The notes beneath the pieces are model-generated. The model had not been told where the DNA came from, searched no databases, and saw only the letters and a program-made list of their open reading frames with translations. Shown here in pieces: positions 15,861-22,550 of a stretch of 26,181 bases of DNA. The DNA comes from Aquabacterium sp. (lineage in GTDB: Bacteria; Pseudomonadota; Gammaproteobacteria; Burkholderiales; Burkholderiaceae_C), in the NCBI GenBank assembly GCA_030654555.1, contig JAURXG010000148.1:1-26181 (forward strand). The letters are read 5' to 3'. How positions within the stretch are numbered: position 1 is the first letter of the stretch; each line of letters opens with the position of its first letter. Made by a program: the position numbers and the translations under genes.

Positions 15861-16499
15861 TCAGGTGCCGCCGACGTAGGGGTTGTGGCGTCGCTCCTCG
15901 CCGAAGGTGCTCTCGTCGCCGTGGCCGGGGATGAACACCGTGTCGTCGCCCATCGGCCACAGCCGCTGGGTGATGCTGTTGATCAGCGTGGCGTGGTCGC
16001 CGCCGGGGAAGTCGGTGCGGCCGATGCTGCCCGCGAACAGCACGTCGCCGACGAAGGCGCGCTGGGCCTCGGCGCTGTAGAACACCACGTGCCCCGGCGT
16101 GTGGCCCGGGCAGTGGCGCACGCCGAGCGTGCTGTGGCCGACCTGCACCGTGTCGCCATCGGCCAGCCAGCGTGTGGGCGTGAAGGGCTCGGCCGGCGCA
16201 AAGCCGAACTGCCGTGCCTGTGCCGCCAGTCCGTCGATCCAGAACTGGTCGCCCGGGTGCGGGCCGATGATGGGCAGGCCCAGTTCACGCGCCAGCGTGC
16301 CGGTGCCCCCGGCATGGTCGATGTGCGCATGGGTCAGCAGAATCTGCTTGAGCTCGACCCCCAGGCGCGCCACCGCGGCGCGCAGCCGGGGCAGGTCGCC
16401 ACCGGGGTCGACCACCGCGGCCTCGCGCGTCTGGTCGCACCAGAGGATCGAGCAGTTCTGCTGGAAGGGCGTGACGGGGACGGTCAGATAGTGCAGCAT
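15861..16499 (-). CDS. MBL-fold metallo-hydrolase (glyoxalase II-like)
   Basis: A 212-residue metallo-beta-lactamase-fold hydrolase. The metal motif THAHIDHAGG (residues 56-65) gives HxHxDH, followed by the later His in CPGHTPGHVVFY, the bridging Asp in FVGDVLFAGSIGRTDFPGG, and the terminal His in IPGHGDESTFGEER. This pattern and length match the YcbL-type proteins related to hydroxyacylglutathione hydrolase, which hydrolyse thioesters such as S-lactoylglutathione; the exact substrate is not determined by sequence. ATG 16499 (start MLHYL) gives the normal family length, while the frame opens 16 codons further upstream. It lies 179 nt upstream of the LuxR-type gene on the same strand. Confidence 0.9.
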   Translation of the reverse strand: MLHYLTVPVTPFQQNCSILWCDQTREAAVVDPGGDLPRLRAAVARLGVELKQILLTHAHIDHAGGTGTLARELGLPIIGPHPGDQFWIDGLAAQARQFGFAPAEPFTPTRWLADGDTVQVGHSTLGVRHCPGHTPGHVVFYSAEAQRAFVGDVLFAGSIGRTDFPGGDHATLINSITQRLWPMGDDTVFIPGHGDESTFGEERRHNPYVGGT

Positions 16500-16566
16500 G
16501 CCGGCATGTTGAGTCTTGGCAACTAAGCGTCGATTTTGGGCACGCATCAGCCCATTCTTGGGCCCC

Positions 16567-17028
16567 TCAGGTGTCCCTGTTGGGCATCAATGTGTCGACA
16601 GTCACACTGCCCCGCCCCTCGTAGGCCATGAGGATCAGAGCCTTGGCCGCATCGAGGGCATCAAGGTTTGTCAGCGACAGTTCCAAGTCACCGGTTCCCC
16701 AGTGCCCGCTCTGGCGAACATCGCGTCCGTTTGCAGGCAAGGGCAAGACCCTGTCTGGATCGAGGTGAAGGTACAGAAGAAGTCGATTCTTCTGAGGCAC
16801 GAGGGTCGCGAAGTTCTTCAGCCGCTTGAAGGCTTCGTATCTCCCGGCTCCATCAATTGCATTGAGACGGCTTATGTCTCGGTTGCGACGCCGACAATCG
16901 GCTTTACGGCAACAACGTGAACTCACGGTCGCGGCCATCAGCCGTCGCTCGCGGCCGGCAGCTTTCCTGCGGGTCAGGTCCGAAGGGTGCAGAACTGGGC
17001 ATTCGCAATTTGTCACGGGTTTGCTCAA
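16567..17028 (-). pseudogene. DUF5655-domain remnant
   Basis: The C-terminal ~70 codons of this 153-codon frame read as a DUF5655 domain: FATLVPQKNRLLLYLHLDPD, then RDVRQSGHWGTGDLELSL and DALDAAKALILMAYEG. The first ~70 residues are Arg/Cys-rich and do not resemble any domain, and the longer N-terminal part normally found in DUF5655 proteins is missing. Base composition is less GC-rich than the neighbours. I read it as a truncated or decayed gene; a short stand-alone domain protein is the alternative. The surrounding 16500-17107 stretch shows no other supportable gene. Confidence 0.5.
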
Positions 17029-17107
17029 ATCGGGGCGACGCTGGCAACCATGGGATCAGGTGCAGGCAATTGTGTCGGCAAACAAGGTCTGCTGAGAGTC
17101 CAGCCCC

Positions 17108-18019
17108 TCAAACCGACGCCGCCTGCCCCCGCAGCCACGCCGCCAGCGCTTGCGCATCCGGCCTGTTGGCGGCCGCCGGTGACAGCAGCAGGAAGTAGGC
17201 ACGCGCCGTGTCAGTGGCCTCGCCGAAGGGCACAGCGAGCTGGCGCTTCTTCAGCAGCGCATCGATCAGCGGCCGGCGGCCCAGCGTCACGCCATGGCCG
17301 GCCAGCGCAGCGGCGATGGCTTCGTTGTAGCTGTTGAAGGTGAGACGCGCGGCCGGCTGCAACTGGGGCTGACCCAGCTGGCGCAGCCAGGGCTCCCACT
17401 CCAGCGGCATGCTGGCGCCGCCTGGATCGGCCACCTGCAACAGCGTGTGGTGCACCAGGTCGGCCGGCGTACGCAGCGGATGCGGTTTGCGCCTCTGAAG
17501 CACCGGACTGCACACAGGGACCAGCGCCTCGCCGAACAGGCGCTCGCCATCACCACCGACGATCGGCTGGTAGCGCACCGCGATGTCAAAGTCGTCGCGC
17601 CGCAGGTCCCGACGCTCGAAGCTGGCATCGATGCGCACGTCCACGCCCGGGTTCTCGCCGGTGAAACCGGCCAAGCGCGGGATCAGCCACAGCGCAGCGA
17701 AGCTGGGGGTGGTGGTGAGCGCCAAGGGCGCCGGCGGGCGAGGCGCACGCACGGCGGCGATCGCCTCGCCCAGCTGGGCGAGCGCGGCGCGGGTGGCGGC
17801 CAGTAGCCGCTCGCCAGCCGGCGTCAGCACAAGGGCGCGGTGGCGGCGCTCGAACACCAGCACGCCGAGCGCCGTCTCCAGCGCCTGCACTTGCCGACTC
17901 AGCGCCGACTGGGTGATGAAGCGCTCGGCCGCGGCCAGCGTGATCGACCCGTGCCGGGCCACCGCCTCGAAGGCGACCAGCAGGTCCAGCGGCGGCAGGC
18001 GGTCGGCGTTGTTTGACAT
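17108..18019 (-). CDS. LysR-family transcriptional regulator (GcvA-like)
   Basis: A 303-residue LysR-type regulator. The HTH lies at about residues 10-65 (GSITLAAAERFITQSALSRQ, LGVLVFERR), and the effector domain is of the GcvA type (FDIAVRY, LRTPADLVHHTLL, AIAAALAGHGVTLGRRPLI). ATG 18019 is the first start of the frame; no clear ribosome site precedes it. It diverges from a DUF2917 gene across 126 bp, an arrangement that recurs in Burkholderiales, so DUF2917 is the likely target (inference). Confidence 0.9.
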   Translation of the reverse strand: MSNNADRLPPLDLLVAFEAVARHGSITLAAAERFITQSALSRQVQALETALGVLVFERRHRALVLTPAGERLLAATRAALAQLGEAIAAVRAPRPPAPLALTTTPSFAALWLIPRLAGFTGENPGVDVRIDASFERRDLRRDDFDIAVRYQPIVGGDGERLFGEALVPVCSPVLQRRKPHPLRTPADLVHHTLLQVADPGGASMPLEWEPWLRQLGQPQLQPAARLTFNSYNEAIAAALAGHGVTLGRRPLIDALLKKRQLAVPFGEATDTARAYFLLLSPAAANRPDAQALAAWLRGQAASV

Positions 18020-18145
18020 GCACTGAGAGAATGCGAAGGATGCAAATTCAACGTTTGTCGGCCACCTGCATCAGACAGATCATGGCGGCACGGCGTTGGT
18101 GATGGCATGGCTTCCCATGCAGCCAGCGCATTCGAGGAGTCTGCC

Positions 18146-18481
18146 ATGCAACTCAACCTTCACCAAGCCCTGGTGCCGTTGACCAGCCCGGTGCCGCTTC
18201 GCCTGCAGTCGGCAAGAGGCACGCGGGTGCGCAGTCTGGCCGGCACGCTCTGGGTTACCGTCGATGGCGACGAAACCGACCACGTGCTCGAGCGCGGCGA
18301 GTCCAGGATCGTCGACAGCGACGCGCCGGTGCTCGTCAGCCCGCTGCAGGGCACGGCTACGGTGGGCTTGAGCGACCAGCCCGAGCCGGCGCCGCGGCCG
18401 GCGGTGCGCCAACTGGGCCGGCTGCTGCACAGCCTGTTGCCGACACGCACACCGCGCGCCAGCCTGCCCGACGTGGCGTAA
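18146..18481 (+). CDS. DUF2917-domain protein
   Basis: A 111-residue protein matching the DUF2917 pattern: RLQSARGTRVRSLAGTLWVT, VDGDETDHVLERGESRIVDS, then a short variable C-terminus rich in Pro and Arg. No signal peptide or membrane segment is visible. GAGGAG 7 nt before ATG 18146 fixes the start. The function of the family is unknown; it is often found divergent from a LysR regulator, as here. Confidence 0.8.
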   Translation: MQLNLHQALVPLTSPVPLRLQSARGTRVRSLAGTLWVTVDGDETDHVLERGESRIVDSDAPVLVSPLQGTATVGLSDQPEPAPRPAVRQLGRLLHSLLPTRTPRASLPDVA

Positions 18482-18505
18482 AGCCGCCCGCCTGGGCAGC
18501 CGCAG

Positions 18506-18790
18506 CTAGCTGCGGCGCGGCAGGTCGGCGCCGCGGCGGCTGCAGGTCAAGGCCGCGGCGCGGGCGGCAAAGGCCAGGGCTTCGGCCAGCGCCGCGTCGT
18601 CGATGGCTGCCAGCACCCCCCGGCATCACGCGGCTGGTCTCGGCGGCTCTGGTCAGTAGCGCGGCCTGGAATGTGTTGCCGGCGCCCGGTGTGTCGGCCA
18701 CCTTCACCTTCACCTTCACCTGCGGCGTGGTGACGCTGTCGCGCGGCGTGAAGCCCACCGCTCCATCACCGGTTCTGTCGCAGTACCAGC
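18506..18790 (-). pseudogene. PfkB-family sugar kinase remnant (fructokinase-like), frameshifted
   Basis: The minus strand carries the C-terminal third of a PfkB-family carbohydrate kinase: GDGAVGFTPRDS, the motif ADTPGAGNTFQAALL, then, after a change of frame, GVLAAIDDAALAEALAFAAR ending LPRRS and a TAG stop at 18506-18508. The frame changes at a six-C run (18616-18621). The catalytic Asp of the GAGD motif is Asn, and the preceding beta strand carries a VK expansion from a repeated 6-bp unit (18699-18720). The N-terminal two thirds of the gene are absent. It is a non-functional relic next to the insertion sequence. Confidence 0.72.
18699..18720. repeat. Short tandem repeat (6-bp unit, about 3.7 copies)
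   Basis: CACCTT-type hexamers are repeated without interruption within the sugar-kinase remnant, encoding alternating Val-Lys on the minus strand. This is typical slippage in a gene no longer under selection. Confidence 0.6.
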
Positions 18791-18921
18791 GGCTGACCGC
18801 GAGATGCCGGGGCGGCCGAGCTGCCCCTTCTTGACGAAGTGCATCGTCTCGATGTGGGCAGCTGAACTCGGTGATCGAGCGCATGAACCGCCCCGGGACT
18901 CGAGGAGGCCCGTTGGGTTAT

Positions 18922-18934
18922 GGCCTGTTAACAC
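18922..18934 (+). repeat. Left terminal inverted repeat of the IS
   Basis: GGCCTGTTAACAC, the exact reverse complement of the right end at 19730-19742. Confidence 0.9.
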
Positions 18935-18972
18935 TAATTGCATAGCGGAGCGACTAGTGCAACAGTTGGCGC

Positions 18973-19380
18973 ATGGAGATCACAGCAGCGCAGTTCGCGC
19001 AGATTGAGCACTGCCTGCCTACGCAGCGTGGCAATGTGAGCTTGTCAAACTTGCAGGTGCTCAACGCCATCCTGTACGTGGCCGAGCACGGCTGCAAGTG
19101 GCGCGGCCTGCCCAAGCGCTTCGGCAACTGGCACACGATTTACACGCGCATGAGCCGCTGGGCGAAGTCGGGTGTGCTGGACCGGGCATTCGAGCAGTTG
19201 CAGCAATCACAGGTTGTGCAAATCAAGATCGAAGCAGTTTCGCTGGACAGCACCAGCGTCAAGGTGCACCCGGACGGCACCGGTGCGCCCAAAAAAACGG
19301 TCCGCAAGCTATCGGCAAGTCCCGTGGTGGCTGGAACACCAAGATTCACCTCCTCGCGGCGGACGCACGCACAGCAGTAA
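18973..19380 (+). CDS. IS5-family transposase, first frame (OrfA)
   Basis: A 135-codon frame encoding the N-terminal half of the transposase. It contains the DUF4096-type DNA-binding region (LSNLQVLNAILYVAEHGCKW, RGLPKRFGNWHTIYTRMSRW) and the first catalytic Asp in VSLDSTSVKVHPDG. The family-like sequence stops at the A7 run (19291-19297); the residues after it are out-of-frame read-through. A -1 shift there joins it to the second frame. Confidence 0.88.
   Translation: MEITAAQFAQIEHCLPTQRGNVSLSNLQVLNAILYVAEHGCKWRGLPKRFGNWHTIYTRMSRWAKSGVLDRAFEQLQQSQVVQIKIEAVSLDSTSVKVHPDGTGAPKKTVRKLSASPVVAGTPRFTSSRRTHAQQ
19291..19297 (+). other. A7 slippery site for -1 programmed frameshift
   Basis: Seven consecutive A residues lie where the transposase homology passes from one frame to the other. 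This is the usual frameshift signal in IS427-type elements. Confidence 0.75.
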
Positions 19381-19736
19381 CCTTCTCGCTGTCACCGGGC
19401 CAGGCGCATGATGCGCCAGAGGGACGCGCTTTGCTGAAGCGGCTGGGCGCTCCAAGCCGACCGCTGCACTTGCTCATGGATCGCACGTACGAGGGCAACG
19501 AGACCCGACAGTTGGCGCTGGACCTGGGCTTCATTCCTGTGGTGCCGCCCTTGCGCACACGCCTCGAGCCGTGGGAGTACGACCGTGAGATGTACAAGCG
19601 CCGAAACGAAGTCGAGCGCCTGTTCCGGCGCCTCAAGGGCTATCGTCGATTCTTCTCCCGGTTCGAGAAACTCGACGTCATGTTCACCGCCTTCATCAGC
19701 TTTGCGCTCATCGCCGATGGCCTGCGGTTGTGTTAA
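19291..19736 (+). CDS. IS5-family transposase, second frame (OrfB, catalytic part)
   Basis: This frame continues the transposase after a -1 shift at the A7 slippery run: KKNGPQAIGKSRGGWNTKIH and LLAADAR, the second catalytic Asp in LLMDRTYEGNETR, and the catalytic Glu in YKRRNEVERLFRRLKGYRR. With the Asp in the first frame the DDE triad is complete. The open frame extends upstream to 19098, but that part is a shadow of the first frame. No independent start is expected, because expression is by programmed frameshifting. Confidence 0.85.
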
Positions 19737-19742
19737 CAGGCC
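19730..19742 (-). repeat. Right terminal inverted repeat of the IS
   Basis: GTGTTAACAGGCC, pairing exactly with the left end. It overlaps the last codons and stop of the transposase frame, as is usual in compact elements. Confidence 0.9.
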
Positions 19743-19835
19743 CTAGTCCGGGTCCCGACCCTCAAGAGACCTTCATTGGCTGGATCCCGTTGCCGCAAAG
19801 CCGTCGGCCGGCAGTTCCCGACCTTGGGAAAGTCC

Positions 19836-20100
19836 CTATGCCTCCCACATCGCTGTCAGGTGCATGCGCACGCGATCGCCAATGACATTTAGCGCGGGTC
19901 CACAAGAGCGGCCGCGCACATCTGGGTCGCGTGGCAATATGGCAGGCAGTCGAAGTTCGTTCCAGATCTGCGCCAACGCATCCTCGGTGCGGCCGAGAGC
20001 GCCGGCGTCGATCGTCGCGAAGGCGACAATCGGCGATTGGTCCCGCTCCACGCGCGGGCGGGAGGCCGACGCCGCCCCCGCAGGCGACACCCTGCGCGCC
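19836..20100 (-). other. Unidentified coding-like remnant right of the IS
   Basis: The minus strand contains a stretch that reads like the C-terminus of a real protein (SPIVAFATIDAGALGRTEDA, LAQIWNELRLPAIL, ending HLTAMWEA and a stop at 19836), but upstream it runs into low-complexity Arg-rich sequence. No family is recognised. The rest of 19743-20110 shows no gene. It may be another decayed gene, disconnected by the events that brought the insertion sequence. Confidence 0.25.
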
Positions 20101-20113
20101 GTCCAGGACAACC

Positions 20114-20137
20114 GGCGGGCGGCCTGAGCCGCCCGCC
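20114..20137 (-). terminator. Terminator-like hairpin downstream of the RTX gene (distal)
   Basis: GGCGGGCGGC and GCCGCCCGCC form a perfect 10-bp stem around the loop CTGA, about 60 bp after the RTX stop codon. No long U-tract follows on the minus strand, so it is a structural candidate. Confidence 0.5.
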
Positions 20138-20153
20138 GTGGGCGCTGGGTCGC

Positions 20154-20178
20154 CGGGCGGCAGGTGGCCTGCCGCCCG
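20154..20178 (-). terminator. Terminator-like hairpin downstream of the RTX gene (proximal)
   Basis: CGGGCGGCAGG and CCTGCCGCCCG form a perfect 11-bp stem with a 3-nt loop, 16 bp after the RTX stop codon. With the second hairpin at 20114-20137 it forms a tandem pair that probably ends or stabilises the secretion-operon transcript. Confidence 0.55.
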
Positions 20179-20193
20179 CATCGCCCGCCTTGC

Positions 20194-22215
20194 TCAGACC
20201 AGCGTGAACTCCTCGGCCGACAGCGCCGCCGCACCGCCGGGCACGCCGCCCGCGTTCACCGCGGCGAACAGCAGGCTGCCGGCGGCCAGGTCGCCGTTGT
20301 AGAAGGCCTGGTTCGTGTCGGTCCGCACCCAGATGCCGACGCCCTGACCGGCCAGCGAGCCCTCGAAGAACGCACCCGCGCCCTCGAAGTAGTTGGCCGC
20401 CGACAGCGTGCCGACGCCGCCGACCACGCCACCCGCGGTCAGCAGGCCCGTGAAGATGGCGTTCTCCAGCACGATCTGGTCGTCGGTGGCCTCGTTGCCG
20501 ATGCCGAAGCTGGCCATCTGGATCGAGTCGGCATTGGCTGCACCCGCGGCGGTGTCGAAGAAAAAGCGGTCCACCGCGAAGTCGTTGACGCCGGCCACCG
20601 CATCGACCGCGCGCAGCGTGTCCACGCCCAGGCCGCCGTGCAGGTCGTCGGCGCCGGTGCCGCCCTGCAGCGTGTCGTTGCCGCCGTGGCCCCACAGCAC
20701 ATCGTTGCCGGCCAGCCCCAGCAGGGTGTTGATGCCGCTGTTGCCCTGCAGGACGTTGTTCACGGCGTTGCCGGTGCCGTTCAGGTTGGCCACGCCGGTC
20801 AGCGTCAGGTTCTCGACGTCGACATCGGCCAGGCCGTGGCTGACCGAGGCCCGCACGGTGTCGATGCCTTCGGCTGCATCCTCGAGCACCTGGTCGAGGG
20901 CGTTGTCGACCACGTAGGTGTCGTTGCCCGCCTCGCCGCGCATCGTGTCGGCGCCGCCCTGGCCGTCGATCCAGTTGCCCGAGGCATTGCCGGTGAGCGT
21001 GTTGGCGCTGGCATTGCCGACGGCGCTGTAGGCCACGCCGGTCAGCGTCAGGTTCTCGACGTCGACATCGGTGATCGTGTAGCTCACCGAGCTCTGCACC
21101 GTGTCGGTGCCGCCGCCGGCCAGCTCGCTGACCGTGTCGGCCGCGTTGTCCACGATGAACAGGTCGTTGCCCGAGCCGCCGGTCATGGCGTCGGCCCCTG
21201 TGCCGCCGTCGATGGTGTCGTTGCCGGCACCGCCGTCGATGGTGTCGTTGCCCGCCATGCCGTTGAGCACGTTGCTGCCGGTGTTGCCGGTGATGACGTT
21301 GTTCAGCGCGTTCCCGGTGCCGTTGACGCCGCCCGGCACCAGCACCAGCAGGCCGGTCACCGGGTCGATCGAGAAGCTGGCGTTGAGCAGCGTGAGGTTC
21401 TCGATGTTGTTGCCCAGCGTGTGGTTGCCGGCACGCGAATAGACCTGGTCGGTGCCGCCGAAGGCCCACACCTCGGACACCACGTCGCCGTTGTTGTCGA
21501 CGTAGTAGGTGTCGTTGCCCAGGCCGCCGTCCATCGTGTCGGCACCGGCGCGGCCGTCGATGACGTTGGCCGCACCGTTGCCGAAGATGACGTTGTTCAG
21601 CGCATTGCCGGTGCCGTTGATCGCGGCAGCGCCGGTGAGCGTCAGGTTCTCGACCTCGGCCCCCAGCACCCACGACACCGAGGACCGCACGAGGTCGGTG
21701 CCGCCGCCGGCGGCCTCGATCACGGTGTCGCCCGCGTTGTCGACGATGTAGGTGTCGTTGCCGCCCAGGCCGGACATCGTGTCCGCGCCCGCGCCGCCGT
21801 CGATGGTGTTGGCGCCGCTGTTGCCGGTGATGACGTTGTTCAGCGCGTTGCCGGTGCCGTTGACCGCCGCCGCCCGGATCTCCAGCAGGCCGCTGACCGG
21901 GTTCATCACCCAGAGCTGCGGCTGCAGCACCAGGTTCTCGACGTTGGCCCCCAGCGTGTAGTTCGCCAGGTGCGACCGCACCGTGTCGGTGCCGCCGAAC
22001 AGGCCTTCGTTGACCTGGTCGCCGACGTTGTCCACGGTGTAGGTGTCGCTGCCGAAGCCGCCGGTCATGTTGTCGGCGCCGGTGCCGCCGTCGAGCAGAT
22101 CGTTGCCGCCGAGCGCGGTCAGGGTGTCGTTGCCGCCCCAGCCGTTGATGATGTGCTGGCTGTTGTCGCCAGCGGTCAGGACGTTGGCGTTGTTGTCGCC
22201 GTTGATGGTGGGCAT
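20194..22215 (-). CDS. RTX calcium-binding repeat protein, type I secreted
   Basis: A 673-residue secreted protein built from nonapeptide GGxGxDxUx repeats (GGNDTLTALGGNDLLDGG, GGAGADTMSGLGGNDTY), which fold into calcium-binding parallel beta-rolls outside the cell. About five larger modules each combine an NGTGNALNNVITGN-type start, a beta-roll, DTYxVDNxGDxV, and a closing VENLTL-type strand. Two modules carry an inserted loop with PVSGLL or PVTGLL. The C-terminal ~140 residues resemble the conserved C-terminal region of type I secreted proteins (FFFDTAAG, DDQIVLENAIFTG, LSAANYFEG), ending in the hydrophobic AEEFTLV; no N-terminal signal peptide is present. No enzymatic domain is seen, so a surface or matrix role is possible. 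It is the last gene of the secretion operon; CTGGAG precedes ATG 22215. Confidence 0.9.
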   Translation of the reverse strand: MPTINGDNNANVLTAGDNSQHIINGWGGNDTLTALGGNDLLDGGTGADNMTGGFGSDTYTVDNVGDQVNEGLFGGTDTVRSHLANYTLGANVENLVLQPQLWVMNPVSGLLEIRAAAVNGTGNALNNVITGNSGANTIDGGAGADTMSGLGGNDTYIVDNAGDTVIEAAGGGTDLVRSSVSWVLGAEVENLTLTGAAAINGTGNALNNVIFGNGAANVIDGRAGADTMDGGLGNDTYYVDNNGDVVSEVWAFGGTDQVYSRAGNHTLGNNIENLTLLNASFSIDPVTGLLVLVPGGVNGTGNALNNVITGNTGSNVLNGMAGNDTIDGGAGNDTIDGGTGADAMTGGSGNDLFIVDNAADTVSELAGGGTDTVQSSVSYTITDVDVENLTLTGVAYSAVGNASANTLTGNASGNWIDGQGGADTMRGEAGNDTYVVDNALDQVLEDAAEGIDTVRASVSHGLADVDVENLTLTGVANLNGTGNAVNNVLQGNSGINTLLGLAGNDVLWGHGGNDTLQGGTGADDLHGGLGVDTLRAVDAVAGVNDFAVDRFFFDTAAGAANADSIQMASFGIGNEATDDQIVLENAIFTGLLTAGGVVGGVGTLSAANYFEGAGAFFEGSLAGQGVGIWVRTDTNQAFYNGDLAAGSLLFAAVNAGGVPGGAAALSAEEFTLV
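20788..20828. repeat. 41-bp direct repeat within the RTX gene, copy 1
   Basis: Identical over 41 bp to 21031-21071, at the VDVENLTLTGVA junction of two modules. Nucleotide identity beyond what protein conservation needs indicates recent duplication or gene conversion between modules. Confidence 0.85.
21031..21071. repeat. 41-bp direct repeat within the RTX gene, copy 2
   Basis: Second exact copy, 243 bp (81 codons) from the first, an in-frame distance equal to one protein module. Confidence 0.85.
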
Positions 22216-22230
22216 GGTGAATCTCCAGTG

Positions 22231-22467
22231 TCAGAACAGGGGTTGAGGAAGGAAGACGTTCAGGCAGTCAAGGCGAGCCGGCGGCTGGGGCCAGGACCTG
22301 GTCGGGTCCCGGCCGAGCGCACCAGCCCTCTCACCCCCCAGCTGGGGGTGTTCGGGGGACCCCGGCGGCGGCACCTGGCCGTCACCGGGGTGGAAGGCGG
22401 ATGGCGGCCGCTTCGGGTGCGGCGCCGCGCGTGAGGGTCTGGATGGTCTTGAAGGGTGCTTGGGCAT
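22231..22467 (-). CDS. Possible small Pro/Arg-rich protein inside the secretion operon
   Basis: The 335-bp gap between the adaptor and RTX genes contains a 78-codon frame starting ATG 22467. Its upstream sequence GGAGACCCACG closely matches GGAGACCGACG before the ABC exporter gene, and its stop lies 15 nt before the RTX start. The product starts MPKHPSRPSRPSRAA and is rich in Pro, Arg and Gly, with no membrane segment or recognised domain. It could be a real small protein, a translated leader coupling RTX expression to the operon, or a chance frame in GC-rich DNA. An inverted repeat (CACCCCC/GGGGGTG, about 22332-22350) lies inside it. Confidence 0.35.
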   Translation of the reverse strand: MPKHPSRPSRPSRAAPHPKRPPSAFHPGDGQVPPPGSPEHPQLGGERAGALGRDPTRSWPQPPARLDCLNVFLPQPLF

Positions 22468-22550
22468 CGTGGGTCTCCGGTGGGAGGCGCCAGGGCTGTG
22501 GCGCCGGGGTGGGGCCGTCTAGCGGCCGAAGGACGCTCGGGGTCAGGGAT

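Larger units (their letters stand above)
18922..19742 (+). mobile_element. IS5-family insertion sequence, IS427-like, complete
   Basis: The element is about 821 bp. Its ends are perfect 13-bp inverted repeats, GGCCTGTTAACAC at 18922-18934 and GTGTTAACAGGCC at 19730-19742. One further base each side is followed by TA (18919-18920 and 19744-19745), the likely 2-bp target duplication. Inside are two overlapping frames encoding one transposase through a -1 frameshift at an A7 run, as in the IS427 group. The ends and frames are intact, so it may still be active and its arrival is probably recent. Confidence 0.9.

Noticed and set aside
20788..22200. CRISPR-like periodic repeats
   Set aside because: The repeats are in frame, vary in spacing and sequence, and encode RTX modules; there are no short conserved repeats with unique spacers.
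20164..22434. Long plus-strand frame (756 codons) over the RTX gene
   Set aside because: It is the antisense shadow of the RTX repeats; its apparent periodicity mirrors the beta-roll repeats on the other strand.
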